A DNA stretch of 64,000 nt from Granulibacter bethesdensis (GTDB taxonomy: Bacteria; Pseudomonadota; Alphaproteobacteria; Acetobacterales; Acetobacteraceae). The notes beneath the pieces are model-generated. The model worked only from the letters and a program-made list of their open reading frames with translations. It made no database searches and had not been told where the DNA came from. The DNA is taken from NCBI RefSeq assembly GCF_001889525.1, contig NZ_CP018192.1, positions 682,001 to 746,000 on the forward strand. Reading direction: 5' to 3'. Numbering within the stretch: the stretch's first letter is position 1; every line of letters starts with the position of its first letter. Positions 18,165 through 25,403 of this stretch are shown in pieces. The position numbers were made by a program, and so were the translations under genes.

Positions 18165-19839
18165 CAGCCTCCCTCAATACTTCAACGACTGCATCCTGCG
18201 GCACGTCGCGGCTTGTGAAGGCCCGCCCGATCCCTTGTGCCAGCACAAAAGCAAGTTTGCCGTCCCGCATTTTCTTGTCGCGCTGCATATGGCCGATCAA
18301 CTGCTTGGCGGAAAAGCGGCGGTTGAGCATGGACAACTCGGCAGGCAGCCCGACCGAGGCGACATGGGCGATGACCCGGTCTGCATCCTGGCTCCGGCAA
18401 TGGCCGAGTTTGGCGGAGAGGCGGAATGCCAACCCCAGCCCCACCGCCACGCCCTCCCCATGCAGGATGGTGCCGTAGCCTAAATCGGCCTCAAGTGCAT
18501 GGCCGAATGTATGACCCAGATTGAGCAGGGCGCGGCCGTCATTCGGCTTTTCCTCCCGCTCATCATCCCCCACAACCTGCGCCTTGAAGGCGCAGGCGCG
18601 CATGATGGCTTCAGCCTGGCTGTCGCGTTCCCCTGTGGTGACGGCTTGTCCATGGGCTTCGCACCATTCGTAGAAGGCGGCATCGCCGATCAGCCCGGCT
18701 TTCACGATCTCCGCATAGCCGGCCAGCACTTCCCGATGTGGCAGGGTGCCGAGCGTCGTCGTATCCGCCAGTACCAGACGGGGCTGATGGAATGCGCCAA
18801 GCAGATTTTTACCATACGCGGTGTTGATCCCTGTCTTGCCTCCCACACTGGAATCGACCTGTGACAGCAGGGTGGTGGGAATCTGCACGAAAGGCAGGCC
18901 ACGCAGGGTTGCGGCAGCGGCAAAGCCCGCCAGATCGCCGACGACGCCGCCACCGAGGGCGATCACGGTGGTTCGGCGCTCTACCCCGGCAGCCAGCAGC
19001 CCGTCGGTCACACGGCCAAAGACCTCCAGAGATTTTGAAGTCTCTCCCGGTGGTACGACGATGCTGTCTGCCTTGATCCCGGTTTCCTCCAGACCTTTCA
19101 ACAGGATCGGCAGGTGAAGGGCGGCGACGGTCTCATCGGTGACGATTATCGCCCGTTTCTGCGGAATATGCGGGATCAGCAACGCTCCGGCACGGGAGAG
19201 CAGGGATTCGCCGATCACCACATCATAGCGATTGGCGGTCAGGCTGACGGTCAGCCTGCGTGGAGGCTGATATTCCTGAAGATGATGCAGGACGTTATCA
19301 GTGGTGCCATCCTGACTGTCATCGCCGCAATCCACGATCAGATCAGCCTCCGCATAGACGGGATGCCGCTCATTGATCAGCCGTTGCAGGATATCCGCTG
19401 GATCGCCCTGATTAAGCAGCGGCCGATGCGTGCGGCCGGAGACACGTTTCAGCAGCACCGGCAGGCGACAGCGTAGCCAGATGCTGACAGCGCCCTCCCT
19501 GATGACGCGTCGGGTTTCGGGGTCCATGAAGGCGCCGCCGCCAGTGGCGAGCACGAGGGGTTCCTCTGACAGGAGCCTGCGTACGACGCGGCGCTCCCCT
19601 TGACGGAATCCTGATTCACCATGGCGGGCAAAAATTTCCGCGACGTTGCAGCCCGCTGCGCGCTCAATCTCCGCATCCGCATCGCGGAACGGCATTCCGA
19701 GTCGGGCGGCCAGACGGCGTCCAATGGAGGTTTTTCCAGCTCCCATCAGACCAACCAGCACGATGCTGCGGCCTTGCAGCCAGGCCGGGGGTGTCACGGA
19801 ATCACGGAGAGAAGGGGCAAGGGCAGAGTTGCGTGTCAT
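18151..19839 (-). CDS. aroKB: Bifunctional shikimate kinase / 3-dehydroquinate synthase
   Basis: A 562-residue fusion of two shikimate-pathway enzymes. The N-terminal AroK part (about 15-190) has the P-loop VLVGLMGAGKTSIGRRLA, DADAEIERAAG, FRQGERRVV and LATGGGAF. The C-terminal AroB part (about 200-562) has the NAD-binding IALGGGVVGDLAGFAAA, PTTLLSQVDSSVGGKTGIN, GYAEIVKAG and the metal-binding NLGHTFGHALE. AroB makes 3-dehydroquinate and AroK phosphorylates shikimate, two non-consecutive steps. ATG 19839 is chosen; the frame extends to 19923, but those residues have no AroK counterpart. The xerD and accA genes lie close by in divergent orientation. Confidence 0.95.
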   Translation of the reverse strand: MTRNSALAPSLRDSVTPPAWLQGRSIVLVGLMGAGKTSIGRRLAARLGMPFRDADAEIERAAGCNVAEIFARHGESGFRQGERRVVRRLLSEEPLVLATGGGAFMDPETRRVIREGAVSIWLRCRLPVLLKRVSGRTHRPLLNQGDPADILQRLINERHPVYAEADLIVDCGDDSQDGTTDNVLHHLQEYQPPRRLTVSLTANRYDVVIGESLLSRAGALLIPHIPQKRAIIVTDETVAALHLPILLKGLEETGIKADSIVVPPGETSKSLEVFGRVTDGLLAAGVERRTTVIALGGGVVGDLAGFAAAATLRGLPFVQIPTTLLSQVDSSVGGKTGINTAYGKNLLGAFHQPRLVLADTTTLGTLPHREVLAGYAEIVKAGLIGDAAFYEWCEAHGQAVTTGERDSQAEAIMRACAFKAQVVGDDEREEKPNDGRALLNLGHTFGHALEADLGYGTILHGEGVAVGLGLAFRLSAKLGHCRSQDADRVIAHVASVGLPAELSMLNRRFSAKQLIGHMQRDKKMRDGKLAFVLAQGIGRAFTSRDVPQDAVVEVLREAGCEA

Positions 19840-19965
19840 GATTGCGGAGGCTAGCACAGGCACACGGTTTTGTCCGCCTCTCCGCCTTTTTTCCGTGATC
19901 GGAAGCGATGGGGAGGATGGCATGGACCGTCTGACGGAATTCAGGACAGGTTGAGGCCAAGACGT

Positions 19966-20109
19966 ATGCGGACTGCATTATTGATTGTTGTCGCACTTGG
20001 ACTGGTGGCGGCCGGAGGCATCTTCGTGGGGTTGGGTATGTTTCCGCCGCAGCCGCATGTGGCGGCGGTGCAGAAGACGCTGCCCAATGATCGTTTCGAT
20101 CATCACTGA
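19966..20109 (+). CDS. Small single-pass membrane protein
   Basis: A 47-residue frame starting at ATG 19966: MRTALLIVVALGLVAAGGIF is a strong membrane helix or uncleaved signal anchor, followed by a short polar tail rich in Pro, His and Asp (FPPQPHVAAVQ, FDHH). It begins 126 bases upstream of the aroK-aroB start on the other strand and ends 37 bases before xerD. It is plausible as a real gene from its composition and position, but I do not recognise a family. Confidence 0.45.
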   Translation: MRTALLIVVALGLVAAGGIFVGLGMFPPQPHVAAVQKTLPNDRFDHH

Positions 20110-20146
20110 TCGCTCCCCCTGATGCTTTGTGTCGGAGGCTGCGGTC

Positions 20147-21019
20147 ATGGAGCGGCATATCGAGAGTTTTCTGGAGATGCTGGCGGCCGAGCGTGGGGCA
20201 GCACGGAACACATTGCTGGCTTACGGGACTGACCTGCGCGACTGGTCCGGCTATGCCGCCCGTCACAGGGTAGATCCGTTATATGCTGAGGAGGCTGCCT
20301 TGCGTGGCTACCTCGCCGCGCAGAGCGGGGCCGGGAACGGGCCTCGCACCCAGTCGCGTCGCCTTTCTGCGCTACGGCAGTTTTACCGTTTCCTGCTGGA
20401 GCAGGGGACAAGGTCTGATGACCCCACTGCCCTGCTGGATGCGCCGAAATTGCCGCGCTCTCTGCCGAAATATCTGGATGAGGCGGAGGTCGATGCACTG
20501 TTGCAGGCGGCTCCGGCCGAGCCGGCGGCCCATGCGGCGCTGGAAATACTGTACAGCACCGGCCTGCGTGTCTCCGAAGTGCTGGCGCTGCCCGCCCGCG
20601 CCTTCCGTGGAGATGCGCCCATGATGACGGTGCGGGGCAAAGGCGGCCGGGAGAGGATGGTGCCGGTCTCAGCCGCTGCCATTGCCGCGGTCGCGGCGAT
20701 GCGGAGCGGGGCGGAGCAATCACGCTGGTTGTTTCCCGGCCGTGATCCGGCAAAACCAATGACCCGACAGGGTTTTGCGTTGATGTTGAAACGGGTCGCG
20801 TTGCAGGCGGGTCTCGATCCTGCCCGGGTGTCTCCCCATGTGCTGCGGCATTGCTTCGCATCGCATTTGCTGGCGCGGGGGGCTGATCTCCGCAGCCTGC
20901 AAATGCTGCTGGGGCATGTCGATATCGCCACCACGCAGATCTATACCCATGTGTTGTCGGAGCGGTTGCGTGCACTGGTGGACTCCTGCCACCCGCTGTC
21001 CATCGCGGCAGAGGATTGA
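20147..21019 (+). CDS. xerD: Tyrosine recombinase XerD
   Basis: A 290-residue site-specific recombinase that resolves chromosome dimers at dif with XerC. The N-terminal SAM-like domain contains ERGAARNTLLAYGTDLRDW. The catalytic set is visible: Arg in YSTGLRVSEVLAL, Lys in VRGKGGRERMVP, His/Arg in SPHVLRHCFASHLL, His in LGHVDIATTQIYTHV and the Tyr nucleophile in the same stretch. ATG 20147 has GGAGG 9 bases upstream; GTG 20129 lacks a ribosome site. XerD rather than XerC is preferred because xerD commonly sits next to aroKB and accA in alphaproteobacteria. Confidence 0.9.
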   Translation: MERHIESFLEMLAAERGAARNTLLAYGTDLRDWSGYAARHRVDPLYAEEAALRGYLAAQSGAGNGPRTQSRRLSALRQFYRFLLEQGTRSDDPTALLDAPKLPRSLPKYLDEAEVDALLQAAPAEPAAHAALEILYSTGLRVSEVLALPARAFRGDAPMMTVRGKGGRERMVPVSAAAIAAVAAMRSGAEQSRWLFPGRDPAKPMTRQGFALMLKRVALQAGLDPARVSPHVLRHCFASHLLARGADLRSLQMLLGHVDIATTQIYTHVLSERLRALVDSCHPLSIAAED

Positions 21020-21090
21020 GTTCTGCTGCGGGGCGTCATGTGCATCAGATGGGTAGCGCGCCGCCCGTATGGCTGCTAAAGCCCCTGCTC

Positions 21091-22053
21091 ATGACCCGGC
21101 ATTTCCTTGAATTCGAAAAACCGATTGCGGAGCTCGAGGGCAAGATCGAAGAGCTTCGCCGCATGTCGGAGCCTGACGGCATCAATATTGCCGATGAGGT
21201 TTCCCGGCTGACCGACAAGGCTGACAAGCTGCTGCGCACAACGTACGCGAAGCTGACGCCCTGGCAGAAGGTGCAGGTAGCCCGACACCCGGAGCGTCCG
21301 AAGGCAAAGGACTACATCACCACGCTGATCAGCGATTATACGGAGCTGTCAGGCGACCGGGCCTTTGCCGATGATGCTGCCATTATCGGTGGTCTGGGCC
21401 GTTTTCAGGGCCATCCTGTCATGGTGTTGGGAACGGAGAAAGGCACCGATCTGGAAACCCGGATCAAACATAATTTCGGCTCCCCCCGGCCGGAAGGTTA
21501 TCGCAAGGCGCGGCGTCTGGTGGAGCTGGCCGGTCGATTCAGATTGCCCGTGCTGACATTTGTGGATACGGCGGGTGCCTATCCCGGTGTGGATGCCGAG
21601 GCCCGTGGTCAGGCGGAAGCTATCGCACGTTCTGTCGAAGCCCTGCTGGACAGTCCTTCCCCCGTGATTGCGACGGTGATTGGTGAAGGTGGTTCCGGTG
21701 GCGCGATTGCGCTGGCCTCGGCGGATCGGGTGCTGATGCTGGAACACGCCTGGTATTCGGTGATTTCACCGGAAGCCTGCGGTTCGATCCTGTGGCGTGA
21801 TGCGGCTCAGGCTTCTGTCGCGGCGGAGACCATGAAAATCACCGCCGATGATCTGCTGAAATTCGGGCTGATCGATCAGGTGGTGTATGAGCCACTGGGC
21901 GGTGCGCATCGTGCACCGGACAAGGCCATTGCCCTGACCGGTGAGGCGATTGCTGCGCAGTTGCAGCCTTTGTTGGGGCTGGAAGCGGCAGCGTTGAAGA
22001 CAAGGCGGCGAGAAAAATTCCTGCGAATGGGGCGCGATACAGTGACGCACTGA
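21091..22053 (+). CDS. accA: Acetyl-CoA carboxylase carboxyltransferase subunit alpha
   Basis: A 320-residue AccA, which with AccD transfers the carboxyl group from carboxybiotin to acetyl-CoA to start fatty-acid synthesis. It begins MTRHFLEFEKPIAELEGKIEEL, the usual N-terminal helix. It contains HPERPKAKDYI, GDRAFADDAAIIGGLGRF, the crotonase-like FVDTAGAYPGVDAEARGQAEAIA, IGEGGSGGAIALA and WYSVISPEACGSILWRDA. The length matches the family. The upstream in-frame extension to 21016 overlaps xerD and is not family-like. A perfect 11-bp terminator follows. Confidence 0.97.
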   Translation: MTRHFLEFEKPIAELEGKIEELRRMSEPDGINIADEVSRLTDKADKLLRTTYAKLTPWQKVQVARHPERPKAKDYITTLISDYTELSGDRAFADDAAIIGGLGRFQGHPVMVLGTEKGTDLETRIKHNFGSPRPEGYRKARRLVELAGRFRLPVLTFVDTAGAYPGVDAEARGQAEAIARSVEALLDSPSPVIATVIGEGGSGGAIALASADRVLMLEHAWYSVISPEACGSILWRDAAQASVAAETMKITADDLLKFGLIDQVVYEPLGGAHRAPDKAIALTGEAIAAQLQPLLGLEAAALKTRRREKFLRMGRDTVTH

Positions 22054-22077
22054 TCATGCTTCCATTGCTATCTGATA

Positions 22078-22112
22078 CGCCCGGCCAGCATACTCTGGCC
22101 GGGCGTTTCTGT
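22078..22112 (+). terminator. Terminator after accA
   Basis: CGCCCGGCCAG (22078-22088) and CTGGCCGGGCG (22095-22105) make a perfect 11-bp stem with a six-base loop followed by TTTCTGTTTC. Confidence 0.85.
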
Positions 22113-22113
22113 T

Positions 22114-24492
22114 TCAGAACGTGATCTTGAGGCCGCCATAGCCACCGATCGGTGCGGCCGGGCTGTAGGCACGCGGGTTGGTCGCATTGGGCGCCTGTGA
22201 CAGATAGACAGATGAGGTGGGCGAGAACGTGCCGTAAGTATAATATTTCTGGTTGGTCACGTTCATGATCACGCCGAACAGCTGGACATGCGGTGTAATC
22301 TGATAGGATGTGTTCAGATTGACGACGAAGAATGCAGGCAGCTTCTCATTGGTGTTGGCGGGGTCTCCGAACAGATAGGTTCCGCTCTGACCGATACCCA
22401 CCGCACCGACGATCCATTTCGGTGTCACGTTGTATGTAACGCCAACCTTGACGGTATTCTGCGGCACGCCGGGCATCCGGTTGCCGGGATTGACGGTAAT
22501 GTTGCCATTCGCATCCGTCACGGGATTGCTGCCGCCATCCTCGATGAAGGTGCTCTGATAAGTCGCATCGACATAGGAGTAGTTGAGGTAGGCCATCAGG
22601 CGCCTGGTGGTGTAATCAACATGGAAATCGACACCCTGACGCCGCGTCTGCCCGACATTCTGGAAAAAGCCGCGATCCAGTGTCACGCTGTTGACGAAAG
22701 CAATGTCGTCGTCAACGTTGGTGTGAAACAGGCCGAGTTTGTAGCCCAGCTTTGCATCGGCCGTCAGATGTGTGCTGCCGCGCAGGCCGGATTCCCAAGT
22801 ATGGGCAACGACCTGCTTGAGGTCCGGGTCACCGGTAAAGAAGTTCGCCAGACTGCAGGACTGCGCCGGATTGACGCAGGAAAGCTCTGCCTGTGTCGGT
22901 GCCCGGTTCGCTTCCGCATAGCTGCCGTAGAAGGTCAGCCAGGGCATGATCTTGTAGGTCAGTCCGGCTGAGGGATTGAAGCGGTTATAGACATGATTAC
23001 CCGTCACATCTCCGCCGCCAATCTGGTTGATGTCGATCTGGGCGGAGTTGAAGCGCCCGGCGACGGTCAATGACAGACGATCCGTCACGTCGAACGTATC
23101 GGTCACGAACAGGCCGAAGAAATTGTTGGTCAGACCGACGCGAACCGGAACATTCTGCCCCGGTTCATCCAGCAGGACACCCGGTCCGATAAAATCGCGT
23201 GAGACGGGCGTGATGCCACCGATATAGGAGGAGCCTCCGAACATGGTGGTGGCACCGTCATAGCTGCCTCCGGCGACGAAGTGATTCTGATGGCCGAACA
23301 GATCGTCCTTATTGGTGACCTGAGCGGAGGTGCCATAGCTGTTGGTGTTGGTCGTCTGCGCATCCAGCTCGGAATAGGAATAAGGATTATTGCCGAGATA
23401 GGCTGCAATCGGTGCGCCGCCTCGTGTCGTGCTGGGCAAACCGGTATCAGAATTGCACATCAGCCCGGAGCCATCATTGCAGGGGAAGTCATTGGCCGAA
23501 TTGCCGTTCATTACCCTCTGTTGGAAATAGGAATAGTAGGCGTTGCTCTGGATCGATGTATTGCGCCCGACGTCTACGTTACCGTTCACAGTCGCGAGAA
23601 TGTAGCGGTTGGAGATCTGGTTGGGCGCCGTGAACTGCGCTGCCGGATCGGCTTGCAGCAGCTGGACAGGCGAGGTGCCGGGACCATTCAGAACCGAATT
23701 GGCCATGGTCAGATTGAAATGCACCTCGGCACGGTCATTACGAATGCCGACATCCCCGTAGAAATTCTGGATATCGGTTGATTGCTGGTCACGCCAGCCA
23801 TCCTGATGCAGCACACTGCCGGCAAGATAAGTGGAAACGTTGCCGATACGCTTGCCGTATTGCAGATTGGCTCCCATTCGCCCGAACGATCCACCATACA
23901 GATCGATTTCTCCGCCCTGGTAGGTAAAGCCGTTTTTCATCTTGACGCTCAGGGCGCCGCCGATGGCATTCAGGCCAAACGCCGGGTTCGAGCCCTCCAG
24001 GTTCAGTGTGTCGATCGCCAGGTTGGGGATCAGATCCCAATTAACGGTATCGCCAAAAGCCTGATTGAACCGTACGCCATTGAGATAAACGGCCAGACCT
24101 TGCTCCGTTCCTTGTAGAGGGGACGCGGTAAAACCATGATATAACAGGGCGGGTTGCTGTGGATTACCTGAAGAATCGACCAGGTTGACACCTGCAACCT
24201 GCTGATTCAGCGCTCGGAGCATGTTCGGTGCACCGCGTAAGGCGATGTCTTTGGAATCCAGCACCGTTGAATCGGCCGGGACTTTGTTTTTGTCGATCCC
24301 GGATCCCAGCAATGGGGTGCTGCCAATGACGTTCAGTTCCGGAAGAGTAACAGTGCTTGCCTCTGTCGTGTCCTGCAAACCGGATGGTGCAGGCCGCACA
24401 GCCTTTGGTGACGCTGACTGAGCAAAGCCAAGGTGCGGAGCAAGGCAGGCAAAAACCGCAGCATAACCTGAGAGATTTTTTGATATTTTCAT
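22114..24492 (-). CDS. TonB-dependent outer-membrane receptor
   Basis: A 792-residue receptor. ATG 24492 is preceded by AAGGAGGG and gives a signal peptide (MKISKNLSGYAAVFACLAPH ending LGFAQ); the ATG at 24528 lacks this logic. A TonB-box-like region TVTLPELNVIG is followed by the plug (about 50-180) with PNMLRALNQQVAGVNL, YLNGVRFNQAFGD and GLNAIGGALSVKMKNGF. A 22-strand-type barrel follows and ends in GGLKITF, a terminal aromatic as expected for BAM recognition. Ligand unknown. Palindrome 24570-24589 lies 78 bases upstream and may be its operator. Confidence 0.92.
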   Translation of the reverse strand: MKISKNLSGYAAVFACLAPHLGFAQSASPKAVRPAPSGLQDTTEASTVTLPELNVIGSTPLLGSGIDKNKVPADSTVLDSKDIALRGAPNMLRALNQQVAGVNLVDSSGNPQQPALLYHGFTASPLQGTEQGLAVYLNGVRFNQAFGDTVNWDLIPNLAIDTLNLEGSNPAFGLNAIGGALSVKMKNGFTYQGGEIDLYGGSFGRMGANLQYGKRIGNVSTYLAGSVLHQDGWRDQQSTDIQNFYGDVGIRNDRAEVHFNLTMANSVLNGPGTSPVQLLQADPAAQFTAPNQISNRYILATVNGNVDVGRNTSIQSNAYYSYFQQRVMNGNSANDFPCNDGSGLMCNSDTGLPSTTRGGAPIAAYLGNNPYSYSELDAQTTNTNSYGTSAQVTNKDDLFGHQNHFVAGGSYDGATTMFGGSSYIGGITPVSRDFIGPGVLLDEPGQNVPVRVGLTNNFFGLFVTDTFDVTDRLSLTVAGRFNSAQIDINQIGGGDVTGNHVYNRFNPSAGLTYKIMPWLTFYGSYAEANRAPTQAELSCVNPAQSCSLANFFTGDPDLKQVVAHTWESGLRGSTHLTADAKLGYKLGLFHTNVDDDIAFVNSVTLDRGFFQNVGQTRRQGVDFHVDYTTRRLMAYLNYSYVDATYQSTFIEDGGSNPVTDANGNITVNPGNRMPGVPQNTVKVGVTYNVTPKWIVGAVGIGQSGTYLFGDPANTNEKLPAFFVVNLNTSYQITPHVQLFGVIMNVTNQKYYTYGTFSPTSSVYLSQAPNATNPRAYSPAAPIGGYGGLKITF

Positions 24493-24569
24493 GGACCGTT
24501 CCCTCCTTTTTCTGTTTTTGAAAGACATCAGGGAGCGGTCAATTGCGTAAAATGCTTCATAGATCGCAT

Positions 24570-24589
24570 AAAATGATGGAAATCATTTT
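24570..24589. promoter_or_regulatory. Palindromic operator-like site upstream of the TonB receptor
   Basis: AAAATGAT (24570-24577), spacer GGAA, ATCATTTT (24582-24589): perfect 8-bp arms. It resembles metal-regulator half-sites, but the spacing differs from a classical Fur box. It lies 78 bases before the receptor start. The regulator is unknown. Confidence 0.4.
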
Positions 24590-24690
24590 GGGATCGATAA
24601 GTTATTCAATTGTCACATTTTTTGCCGATGATTGTGAGGCAAGCATAATTTTAAATAATGCTTTAAGAAGGCTTTATGAGAACAGAGGTG

Positions 24691-24862
24691 GGGCTTTGTT
24701 GCATAGTCATTGATTGCGGGTCAGCCTCCTGCCAGACATAAGCGGGTCCATTATCATGCGGTTGCCAACTGCATTCTGGCGCTAAGCCACAGACGTTTCC
24801 GCCAAGTCGGCAGCTTCCTGGTATAGTCAGCCGCTCTGCCAGCAAGGGCATGAAAAAGGACA
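24691..24862 (-). pseudogene. IS5-like transposase 3' remnant with terminal inverted repeat
   Basis: Reading the minus strand from about 24862, frames give ALAGRAADYTRKLPTWRKRL then LSARMQLATA and a stop. A shifted frame continues with MDPLMSGRRLTRNQ and a stop. The pattern of a basic C-terminus ending in RRLTR-like residues is typical of IS5/IS4-type transposases. The segment ends at GGGCTTTGTTGCAT (24691-24704), which looks like an IS terminal inverted repeat. The rest of the element and the other end are missing. The identification is from memory of the family, not from a search. Confidence 0.45.
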
Positions 24863-24950
24863 ATACATAGTTTCAAAGTTTATCAACAATATGAATTGTA
24901 TTTTATAATTAAATTATAAATATATAATTACAATATAAAACATTAAAAAT

Positions 24951-24968
24951 ATCTTTTACGTAAAAGAT
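24951..24968. repeat. Perfect 18-bp palindrome
   Basis: ATCTTTTACGTAAAAGAT reads the same on both strands. It may be an operator or a chance product of the AT-rich context, though the central ACGT makes chance less likely. Confidence 0.6.
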
Positions 24969-25049
24969 GATTTTAATTTATATAATGATCTATCGTATGT
25001 TTATTCAAATATTTAATCGTGTAATATAAAGATAGGCCGGCTCTGTTTT

Positions 25050-25069
25050 TAATAATGATTATCAATTAA
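25050..25069. promoter_or_regulatory. Fur-box-like site
   Basis: AATAATGATTATCAATTAA (25051-25069) matches about 13 of 19 positions of the classical Fur consensus by eye. It lies between a TonB receptor and an outer-membrane barrel gene, a suitable place for iron control. Alphaproteobacterial Fur-like regulators can prefer other motifs, so the regulator is uncertain. Confidence 0.4.
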
Positions 25070-25098
25070 CCTTGGTGAGGAAATATTGATTTAAGTAA

Positions 25099-25128
25099 AT
25101 TTATATTGAATGATCATTCAATATAAAT
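25099..25128. promoter_or_regulatory. Perfect 30-bp palindrome, operator-like
   Basis: The half ATTTATATTGAATGA (25099-25113) is followed by its exact reverse complement, with TGATCA at the centre. The core TGAATGATCATTCA looks like a TetR-type operator. No TetR gene is in the window. It lies about 275 bases upstream of the barrel protein. Confidence 0.6.
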
Positions 25129-25403
25129 AAAACAAGCAATTGTTTGACGCAATTGTGTAATTTATTCATTGTGTTTGTCGTTTTTATCCAAGCTGGCAGA
25201 CGCTTTCTTAAGGTTACATCCATAGATCGATGCCAGAATAAAATATCGGCTATGCTGAAAAACGAAGTGGCATCCAACGGCGATACAGACTCTCACTTTA
25301 AGAGAGCCGCCGAAGTCAAGCAGGGGAAAGTCAACGCACGGCCGTGAGTGGGTGAGTTTGGCTGGCTTCACACTGCCGAGCGATGCGCGGGGAAACGTGC
25401 ACT

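Larger units (their letters stand above)
24863..25403. other. AT-rich intergenic block without a recognised gene
   Basis: Most of this stretch, especially 24865-25140, is strongly AT-rich, unlike the rest of the window. It carries perfect palindromes (24951-24968 and 25099-25128) and a Fur-box-like site (25050-25069). A small frame at 25144-25347 shows no family resemblance. It probably holds the promoter region of the barrel protein at 25404. Confidence 0.55.

Noticed and set aside
22114-22140. Possible cobalamin riboswitch near the TonB receptor
   Set aside because: No B12-box-like conserved sequence was found upstream of the receptor or of cobS.
25144-25347. 67-residue plus-strand frame in the AT-rich gap
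   Set aside because: Composition changes abruptly along it, no family motif or ribosome site was seen, and it lies in a decayed region.
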